NCBI GenBank assembly: GCA_027066745.1
Contig: JAMONB010000224.1
Coordinates: 1 to 37,530 of the forward strand
Direction of reading: 5' to 3'
Length of the DNA: 37,530 nucleotides
Source: Flavobacteriaceae bacterium
GTDB lineage: Bacteria; Bacteroidota; Bacteroidia; Flavobacteriales; Flavobacteriaceae
Under the pieces are notes generated by a model, which was not told the origin of the DNA, ran no database searches, and worked only from the letters and a program-made list of their open reading frames with translations. A program made the position numbers and the translations under genes. Positions 32,260 to 37,530 of the stretch are shown one piece after another. Within the stretch, counting starts at the first letter, position 1; the number at the start of each line of letters is the position of its first letter.

Positions 32260-33875
32260 TAAGTATATTTAAAAAAATATTAGTAGAATTATTAACGGAG
32301 GTTGTTACCCCTCCTCATGTTGTTTCAGTAGATGCAAACGGATTATTCACAAAGACTCCGTTTGAAGCAAATCCTGTTTATACTATTGACATTGTTGCTA
32401 ATCAATTAAAGTTGTATAAAAACGCTGTAGAAGTTAACAGTATGGATTTAAGTATTTATTTAGACGACACAAATTTAGCGAGATTAGTCAGTGGAGTATT
32501 GGATGAGTCAACAGGAATTGTAACTTTCACAAGAGATGATTCAACTACTTTCACAATTGACATGAGTAGTTTAATTGGAGTTGTAGGTGGTGTAGCAAAC
32601 AGGCATCTTGATATTGCAGCTTTGATTACAGATCAACCAAACCAAACCAATCGAGAAATACATTATGTTGACGATGCAAGTGGTGACTATAAACTAACTT
32701 CAGGTTATGGATACTACGAATATTTAGGCACTACAAATGGAGATATGACTGATTATGTATTAATATCTTCAGGAAGTGGAAGTTCTGAAGAACCTCCTGC
32801 TGTTATGAAATTATTTTTAACAGTTAATTCAACAGATGTAAATTGGGGGGTTATTTTATGGGATTCAGTCGGATTTAATTATCAAATAATTGATAATAAT
32901 GATGGTAGTATTATTGATAGTGGTTTTTATACAGGTCAATTTTTTGGATATGATTTATCTGCTACAAGTGGTGATGTATCTGTATATATAGATGATTTAG
33001 GAATTAATAGTACTGTTGATAGATTTTATGATAATCCAAGTTTATTAAAACCAACTTATATAGATTTTTCTCTTATACCAAATATTAATAACTTATTTTT
33101 ATCAAATGCAGTCTGTACTTGTATATCGTCAAGTTGGGATTTGTTAACATCATTAACATTTTATGGAGGTACGTGGACTGGTTTAGATTTTAGTTCATCA
33201 ACAAAATTAACTTTCTTAAATCTAAGATTTACAACAACGTTTATTACTCCATTAGACATAAGCAATAATCCTGACATTACATATCTTCGTTTTAGTCAGT
33301 ATCATCCAATAAATGTTTCAAACCATCGTAAATTACAGACATTATGGTTAAGCGCAGATCATTCCCCTTTAGACCCTAATATAAACACAACTTATTTACC
33401 CGATTTAAGAGTACTATATTTATGGGGACAAAATGAGGATTATGATTTAACAGTAAGAGATCTATCATTAATTACGTCTTTATACATTAATGCAACTACT
33501 TTAATCGGTCTAAATACGTTAGTCAATATAATTGATTTTCATGCAAGACTATATAGCGTAGTTGATTTATCTGTAATACCAAGCGTTCAAACAATTGAAT
33601 TAATAAATACTGTTAACGTTACAATTGATTTGAGATTACTTGTAAATTTAACATCCTTCAATATGAATTATTATTCTGCTCTTATGACTAATATTTATAT
33701 AGATAATGGACTTAATTCACAAATAACAAAGTTTCAAAGAATTTACGGGACTGATACGAATATCGTAGACGTAACAGTAGACAACCCGATAGATGCAAAT
33801 AATGAAGTTTCACCATATTTACCAACTGTATGGGTAAAAGATTATTTAACAACACAACGATTTAATTGGATATAA
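32256..33875 (+). CDS. Tail fibre with leucine-rich-repeat-like C-terminal half
   Basis: The product has 539 residues. The first 100 residues are strand-rich with SVDANGLFTKTPFEANPVYT. From about residue 290 on, a repeating pattern appears: LTFLNLRF...LDISNNPDITYLRFSQYHPINVSNHRKLQTLWLSADHS. It continues with VLYLWGQNEDYDL and IDLRLLVNLTSFNMNYYS. This fits irregular leucine-rich repeats (BspA-like). Such a surface could bind the receptor. Position (after the hub) supports fibre or receptor-binding protein. The start overlaps the preceding gene by 4 bases. Confidence 0.65.
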   Translation: MISIFKKILVELLTEVVTPPHVVSVDANGLFTKTPFEANPVYTIDIVANQLKLYKNAVEVNSMDLSIYLDDTNLARLVSGVLDESTGIVTFTRDDSTTFTIDMSSLIGVVGGVANRHLDIAALITDQPNQTNREIHYVDDASGDYKLTSGYGYYEYLGTTNGDMTDYVLISSGSGSSEEPPAVMKLFLTVNSTDVNWGVILWDSVGFNYQIIDNNDGSIIDSGFYTGQFFGYDLSATSGDVSVYIDDLGINSTVDRFYDNPSLLKPTYIDFSLIPNINNLFLSNAVCTCISSSWDLLTSLTFYGGTWTGLDFSSSTKLTFLNLRFTTTFITPLDISNNPDITYLRFSQYHPINVSNHRKLQTLWLSADHSPLDPNINTTYLPDLRVLYLWGQNEDYDLTVRDLSLITSLYINATTLIGLNTLVNIIDFHARLYSVVDLSVIPSVQTIELINTVNVTIDLRLLVNLTSFNMNYYSALMTNIYIDNGLNSQITKFQRIYGTDTNIVDVTVDNPIDANNEVSPYLPTVWVKDYLTTQRFNWI

Positions 33876-33878
33876 GAT

Positions 33879-34529
33879 ATGAAAGTAATTTTATTAAAAA
33901 ATAGACTTCAAATACTAAAAATTATTCCTGAAATATGGAAGGATCTGCCTAATTTTAATTTAATAAAAAAAGACATAAGACCAAATCAAAAATATGGAAA
34001 AGTAAATTTAAGTTGTATAGATAATATAAAAAAAACAGTAACAGTTCCTATAATAGATTTGTCAGATGAAGAGTATCAAGCTAAACTTCAAAATGAAGCA
34101 TTTGAAATAATAGAATCATTAAAAGATATTATTGCAACATTAGAGGTTGGAGCAAAAAAAATCGCAATAAATAAAGATGGATCAAGAGCTTACATTGAAA
34201 CTCAAGAGCGAATTTATGAGCGAAAATATAAAATGGCTAAAGGAGAATTGTTAGATGTTAATGATTTACTAAAAGATGAAGCGGTAGAATTTGGATACAG
34301 TTGGGATGACTATAAATTACTAATAATATCAAAATACGAAGCTGGAAGAGGTGCATTTGATTTATTTATGAGTATGATAGAACGATCCAGGAGCAAGGTG
34401 TTATTCTTTTTAGAAACAAATAAAAACTATAAAGCTATTGAAGTATTAGAATTAATGAAAAGCATTAAAACAACTACACCGATTTCAGAAATACTAGAAA
34501 CTATGAATCTAATATTAAAATATAAATAA
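33879..34529 (+). CDS. Unknown protein after the tail fibre
   Basis: The product has 216 residues, beginning MKVILLKNRLQILKIIPEIW. A helical middle (FEIIESLKDIIATLEVGAKK..., KYKMAKGELLDVNDLL) and charged tail are seen; no signal peptide or cysteines. Its place just after the fibre suggests a fibre-assembly chaperone or connector. The stop overlaps the next start (TAATGA). The family is not recognised. Confidence 0.55.
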   Translation: MKVILLKNRLQILKIIPEIWKDLPNFNLIKKDIRPNQKYGKVNLSCIDNIKKTVTVPIIDLSDEEYQAKLQNEAFEIIESLKDIIATLEVGAKKIAINKDGSRAYIETQERIYERKYKMAKGELLDVNDLLKDEAVEFGYSWDDYKLLIISKYEAGRGAFDLFMSMIERSRSKVLFFLETNKNYKAIEVLELMKSIKTTTPISEILETMNLILKYK

Positions 34530-35047
34530 TGAGTAACAAACTACAACGCCTTACAAAAAGATTAATGAAGCTTGAGCTTATTTTAAGTGCATTATTATTG
34601 GGTACTCCAGCAGTATTAATTTTAGTAAGTGGTGAGCTAAGGCCAAGTATTAGTAACTACCAATACTCAACTGCAATGCAACATTTTACATATTTATTAG
34701 GAGTTGCCTCTATAATGTTTGTTGTAAATGGCTCAATTTGGAATAAGCACTGGTATAACATTGTTTTAGGTGTTTCTTTAACTGGTGTAATATTTACACC
34801 CCATTTAGAGTTTCCAACGCTTCACAATGTATTTGCTGGCTTATTTTTTATAGGTAGTATATTTGTAATGATTTACTTCAGCTCTTCCAAACAACGCATT
34901 TATAAAGTTGCAGCAGGCTTATTTATAACAATAGGTTTACTTGGTCATTTTATAGCAAATTGGTACACATTATTTTTTGCAGAATGGATTGGGATATTGC
35001 CAATTACAGTTCACTTTATTGGTGAGAGTATAGGAAAGATAGATTAA
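34529..35047 (+). CDS. Multi-span membrane protein, possible superinfection or lysis function
   Basis: The product has 172 residues with about five membrane spans (LILSALLLGTPAVLILV; TYLLGVASIMFVV; IVLGVSLTGVIFT; FAGLFFIGSIFVMIYF; AAGLFITIGLLGHFIA). It is the last gene of the late plus-strand operon. Such a protein could be a superinfection exclusion factor or modify the host envelope. Function cannot be seen. Confidence 0.6.
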   Translation: MSNKLQRLTKRLMKLELILSALLLGTPAVLILVSGELRPSISNYQYSTAMQHFTYLLGVASIMFVVNGSIWNKHWYNIVLGVSLTGVIFTPHLEFPTLHNVFAGLFFIGSIFVMIYFSSSKQRIYKVAAGLFITIGLLGHFIANWYTLFFAEWIGILPITVHFIGESIGKID

Positions 35048-35080
35048 TTAAAACCTTTGGAAGGCAGGTTTTAAAAAAGC

Positions 35081-35193
35081 CCTCCAGCGTTAAAAAAAGC
35101 TTCTGACACCTTTTTAAACAACCGAGCCAACGGCTACTGGAGGACAAAGTCTTCTAGTTGTCGTTGGCTTTTATTGTTTTAGGGTGTCAGAAG
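35081..35193. ncRNA. Structured RNA region before the methylase, strand uncertain
   Basis: Outer stem CTTCTGACACC (35100-35110) pairs perfectly with GGTGTCAGAAG (35183-35193). Inside, AGCCAACG (35125-35132) pairs with CGTTGGCT (35162-35169) and continues for 13 more base pairs with one mismatch and three G-U pairs around an AAA loop. It is followed by TTTATTGTTTT on the plus strand. The segment CCTCCAGCGTT (35081-35091) can instead pair with AACG plus CTGGAGG (35129-35143), breaking that hairpin. On the minus strand, TATATTTG (35203-35196) precedes the outer stem, which ends in a T7 run. The G-U pairs favour the plus strand: a terminator/antiterminator for the methylase. The minus-strand signals fit a 102-base sRNA. 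Confidence 0.55.
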
Positions 35194-35233
35194 TGCAAAT
35201 ATAGAATAGATTAAATTAAAAATAATAAAAACA

Positions 35234-36070
35234 ATGAAAAATTACAGTACTGCGCCTTTACCGTTTGTAGGTCAAAAACGGAATTTCATAAAAGTATTTA
35301 AACAAGAATTAGTTAAAAAAGAAGCCCCAAAAATTTATATTGATTTGTTTGGTGGAAGCGGTTTATTAAGTCGTGTTGCTAAAGATGTACATCCAACATC
35401 AAAAGTAATTTATAACGATTATGATAATTATAGAGAACGCTTAAACTCAATTACTAAGACAAACGCAATATTAAATGATTTACGCCCTTTGGTGGCTCAT
35501 ATTCAACAGAAAACTAAAATTGATATATCTACTAAAGAAAAGATAATTAAGCGCATAGCTAAAGAGACAGGCTTTGTAGATTACATTACATTATCATCAT
35601 CTTTACTTTTTAGTATGAAATATGTTTTATCACTTGAGCAGTTAAAAAAAGAAACATTATATAATCGCATACGAAAATCACCTATTCCTTTGGCTGAAGA
35701 TTACTTAAAAGGATTAGAAGTGGTTAGTTTAGATTATAAGATGTTATTTGAACAATATAAAAATTACGATAGTGTAGTGTATTTAATAGATCCACCATAC
35801 TTAAGCACCGACTGTTCTACTTATGCTAGTGATAATTATTGGAAGTTAAAAGATTATTTAGATGTGCTTAAAGTGTTGCATAATCAAAATTACTTTTATT
35901 TCACTTCAAATAAGAGTAGCATTATTGAGTTATGCAAATGGATTGGTGATAACACAGGAGCTGTTAATCCATTTGATAAAGCTAAAATTAAAACACATTT
36001 TACAACAATGAATCAAACTTCTAGTTATACGGATATGATGTTATTTAAGTGGAATCAGACTACAACATAG
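35234..36070 (+). CDS. D12-class DNA adenine N6-methyltransferase
   Basis: The product has 278 residues. Motifs: FVGQK (11-15), IDLFGGSGLL (SAM-binding motif I, 36-45), NDYDNYRERL, and catalytic DPPYLST (186-192). It transfers a methyl group to adenine N6 in a short target that cannot be told from sequence. No matching endonuclease gene is nearby, so it is probably an orphan that protects or marks phage DNA, in the place where Mu has its DNA-modification gene mom near the right end. Structured RNA lies just upstream. Confidence 0.88.
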   Translation: MKNYSTAPLPFVGQKRNFIKVFKQELVKKEAPKIYIDLFGGSGLLSRVAKDVHPTSKVIYNDYDNYRERLNSITKTNAILNDLRPLVAHIQQKTKIDISTKEKIIKRIAKETGFVDYITLSSSLLFSMKYVLSLEQLKKETLYNRIRKSPIPLAEDYLKGLEVVSLDYKMLFEQYKNYDSVVYLIDPPYLSTDCSTYASDNYWKLKDYLDVLKVLHNQNYFYFTSNKSSIIELCKWIGDNTGAVNPFDKAKIKTHFTTMNQTSSYTDMMLFKWNQTTT

Positions 36071-36126
36071 TGTGTTTAAAAGGCTTTTAAAGCTATTTTA
36101 AAACCTTTTTAGTATGTTTATAAAAA

Positions 36127-36185
36127 TAGGACATGTGGTTTTTCAAACAGTTATAAAAATGGGACGTTTGGATTTTGCGATTTTA
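36127..36185 (-). promoter_or_regulatory. Right-end transposase sites R1 and R2
   Basis: Read inward on the minus strand, R1 (36176-36160) is AAAATCCAAACGTCCCA and R2 (36143-36127) is AAAAACCACATGTCCTA. R2 is identical to L2 (1389-1405) over all 17 bases. R1 starts 9 bases from the element tip, as L1 does if the left tip is 1301. They are the expected binding sites for the transposase. Confidence 0.75.
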
Positions 36186-36290
36186 TACTTTTCCGATGTT
36201 TATCGTTAGTTAGTAAAGTTAATCGTTTTTCTGTAATCAACATAATTTAGCAATTTTTTTAGCCATTGTTAGGCATAGTTTTTTAATTCC
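36186..36290. repeat. Right half of the interrupted attC-like spacer 2
   Basis: TACTT (36186-36190) is the duplicate of the target. ACTTTTCC (36187-36194) completes the hairpin begun at 1273. Further on, TTTAGCAATTTTTT and GTTAGGCATAG (36268-36278) match the end of spacer 4 at 37505-37530, confirming a shared repeat. GTTAGGC fits the integron core consensus GTTRRRY and overlaps the stop codon of the next minus-strand gene. Confidence 0.75.
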
Positions 36291-36958
36291 AAATTTGAGA
36301 TATTATACTCATTTTCAATTAAATCAAGAGATGTTTCTTTAATGTATTTCCATTTTTCTATATGCCTTGACACTAAAAATGCACTTGTAAAATCTGTAAA
36401 AAAGTGCAATCTATTTCTTTGTTGGTTAATTTTTTTTAGTTCAAATAATAATTGACTATCAAGATTTAGATATTTCTGATAATTTTCATTTAGAGTATGT
36501 GCATAATTTATTGTCGAACAGTTCTCATAAAAAGCTCCGTAAAACTCATTGTTGCGGTCAAATAAATTTACTGATTCAAGTTTGTTTTTAAAAAAATCTG
36601 ACATTTTTATTGGGATTCCGCTATTTTGTAGTTTACTGATTTTTTTGTTAAATTTTGGATTCACTTTATGTACAATTATTCCTTTTTTTAATAATTGGGC
36701 TTTATTAAAAGTTTCAAATGCAACCGATATTTTAATATAATCTATCAACTTTTCTCCATATGATGTTTCCCAATAAATTTTAAGTTTATCTTCTTTTTTG
36801 TCTGATTTTAATTGTTTACAATATTCTTTGAAATTTTTAAATATATAAACGTTTTTTATTGTTCTCAATGAGTTATGTAATAGTTCATTAATTAAAAATA
36901 AGCTATGAATTGATTTTGCTTGATAAGCTACTATATCTTTACTGTATTTTGGTCGCAT
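36269..36958 (-). CDS. Unknown cassette-borne protein, helical
   Basis: The product has 229 residues, basic and helical, with no signal peptide or membrane span. Features include KYSKDIVAYQAKSIHSLFLI at the start, a coiled middle, and QQRNRLHFFTDF near residues 184-195. This last is reminiscent of HEPN nuclease motifs but has the wrong spacing. The gene is bounded by GTTAGGC (stop side, 36268) and GCCTAAC (start side, 36969), a perfect inverse core, so it behaves as a single-gene cassette with no own-strand neighbour. Function is unknown. Confidence 0.6.
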   Translation of the reverse strand: MRPKYSKDIVAYQAKSIHSLFLINELLHNSLRTIKNVYIFKNFKEYCKQLKSDKKEDKLKIYWETSYGEKLIDYIKISVAFETFNKAQLLKKGIIVHKVNPKFNKKISKLQNSGIPIKMSDFFKNKLESVNLFDRNNEFYGAFYENCSTINYAHTLNENYQKYLNLDSQLLFELKKINQQRNRLHFFTDFTSAFLVSRHIEKWKYIKETSLDLIENEYNISNLELKNYA

Positions 36959-36965
36959 TTCGTCA

Positions 36966-37112
36966 AATTATGCCTAACGTCCGGTATATAATTTCGTTAC
37001 GGACAAATCCGATAGGATTTTTCCGTTTAGAAACCAAATATAGCAAATAAGTGTGAAATTCCGATAGGAATTTCAGCCGTAATGAATTATATACCTTGTT
37101 AACTGGCGTTAT
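36966..37112. repeat. attC-like spacer 3
   Basis: GCCTAAC (36969-36975) is followed by a stem: GGTATATAATTTCGTTACGG with CCGTAATGAATTATATACC (about 19 bp with small bulges). The spacer carries two internal hairpins of AATCCGATAGGATT type. It ends in GTTAACTGGC, the inverse of GCCAGTTAAC at 37399-37408. The layout is that of a recombination hairpin between cassettes. Confidence 0.6.
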
Positions 37113-37398
37113 TTATCTTGTTTCTGCTTGGTTCTTTTTCAGCTCGTAGCATACAAATTGGTTTAATTTTAAGATTTCAGATTAGGTTTTGTTCAAAAGC
37201 GTGCAAATCCGATGACTGAATTTCGCAAAATAGGAGAGGAGTCGCAATTAAAAAACCAATTTTCAAAAATAAATCTTTTTCACAAGCAATTAATTCCGAT
37301 TAAGGTTAGCGAGGGTCGGCATTCCGGATTAAATTTCAGTTTTTTTCGGGAGCGATTTATTCCGCCCTGTTTGCGTTAGATTTTCTCTGTTTTTTTAT
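37112..37398. other. Cassette without a recognisable gene
   Basis: This 287-base stretch lies between the inverted cores GTTAACTGGC (37099-37108) and GCCAGTTAAC (37399-37408). I find no frame longer than a few dozen codons with a convincing start on either strand. TTCCGGATTAA and repeated short GC-richer runs suggest a decayed gene or a non-coding cassette. Confidence 0.45.
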
Positions 37399-37530
37399 GC
37401 CAGTTAACGGTTTAGAGCATGAAAAGTACGATTTATCAATCGCAACTTTTCACTTGTTAAATTTAGTTATTTTATTTGTTAGAAACATTCTGTTTTCCTT
37501 GATTTAGCAATTTTTTATGCGCGTTGTTAG
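37399..37530. repeat. attC-like spacer 4, intact copy of the prophage target
   Basis: GCCAGTTAAC is followed by a hairpin core (37421-37451): GAAAAGT, CGATT, TATC loop, AATCG, ACTTTTC. Its reverse complement matches the junction-repaired spacer 2 in 30 of 31 bases. The last part (TTTAGCAATTTTTT and GTTGTTAG) matches 36246-36272. The window ends inside the closing core. Confidence 0.75.

Larger units (their letters stand above)
1301..36185. mobile_element. Mu-like transposable prophage, about 34.9 kb, apparently complete
   Basis: The element is bounded by a short duplication and by inverted terminal sites: TAAGGGGGTAAAAACAACAT... on the left and TAAAATCGCAAAATCCAAAC... on the right, read inward. 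It encodes a DDE transposase and MuB-type ATPase, an S24 repressor, Mu-type head proteins, lysis genes, a full tail module and a methylase. No interrupted structural gene was seen, so it may be active. The hybrid of Mu-type transposition and head genes with a long non-contractile-looking tail differs from coliphage Mu. Confidence 0.9.

Noticed and set aside
36269-36958. HEPN ribonuclease toxin
   Set aside because: QQRNRLHF has only three residues between Arg and His where Rx4-6H is expected, and no antitoxin partner lies beside it.
1-37530. Integron integrase, Gam protein, Mor/C activator and contractile-tail sheath
   Set aside because: I looked for them because of the cassette array and the Mu-like context, but no gene with their motifs is seen in the window.

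Overview
The window is AT-rich DNA with Bacteroidetes hallmarks: promoters of the TAnnTTTG type, A-rich leaders instead of Shine-Dalgarno sites, and Bacteroidetes phage families such as DUF5977 repeats and DUF3850. A flavobacterium-like host is the best guess. Almost all of it is one apparently complete Mu-like transposable prophage (about 1301-36185). It carries a MuA-type DDE transposase, a MuB-type ATPase, an S24 repressor, GemA-like and DUF3164 early proteins, and Mu-type head genes (gp28, gp29/DUF935, gpF, gp36, gpG). It lacks Mu's contractile tail: the tail genes (tube, frameshifted chaperone pair, very long tape measure, distal tail proteins, hub) look siphovirus-like.

Both prophage ends can be placed to the base. 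They carry matching transposase-type sites in inverted orientation, with TACT or TACTT duplicated at the two junctions. Removing the prophage restores a palindrome that matches, 30 of 31 bases, an intact copy at 37421-37451. The element therefore jumped into the hairpin of a repeated, integron attC-like spacer. The host flanks (1-1300 and 36186-37530) form a cassette array: genes or gene-less segments separated by such hairpins. It includes a frameshifted class III nucleotidyl-cyclase-like gene, a small membrane-anchored protein, an unknown 229-residue protein and a cassette with no gene.

Phage layout: 1301-1762 left end with transposase sites and a triple TTGGGTGTAG repeat; 1763-2452 repressor (-), then a divergent operator/promoter; 2523-10990 early operon (transposition, replication-like genes and many small overlapping genes); 10990-12060 accessory region holding attC-like hairpins; 12027-12900 an internal near-exact copy of the left-end transposase site, a promoter, a structured RNA and a Bro-N antirepressor; 13176-13532 lipoprotein and terminator; 13590-13916 a small gene of unknown function; 13903-20031 head operon on the minus strand (small terminase, gp28, gp36, a portal-gpF-nuclease fusion, gpG, tail completion); 20220-35047 plus-strand operon (protease/scaffold, capsid, lysis genes, tail, LRR-like fibre, membrane protein); 35234-36070 an adenine methylase beside the right end.

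The most interesting items are three candidate structured RNAs: 12071-12180 (a helix whose 3' arm can instead pair with the antirepressor start codon, like a c4-type switch), 14880-15008 (promoter, pseudoknot, terminator, antisense to the head operon) and 35081-35193 (a long hairpin with a competing upstream segment before the methylase). Next come the internal transposase site and the cassette-hairpin/prophage relationship. All functional assignments come from reading motifs and gene order; no database search was run.
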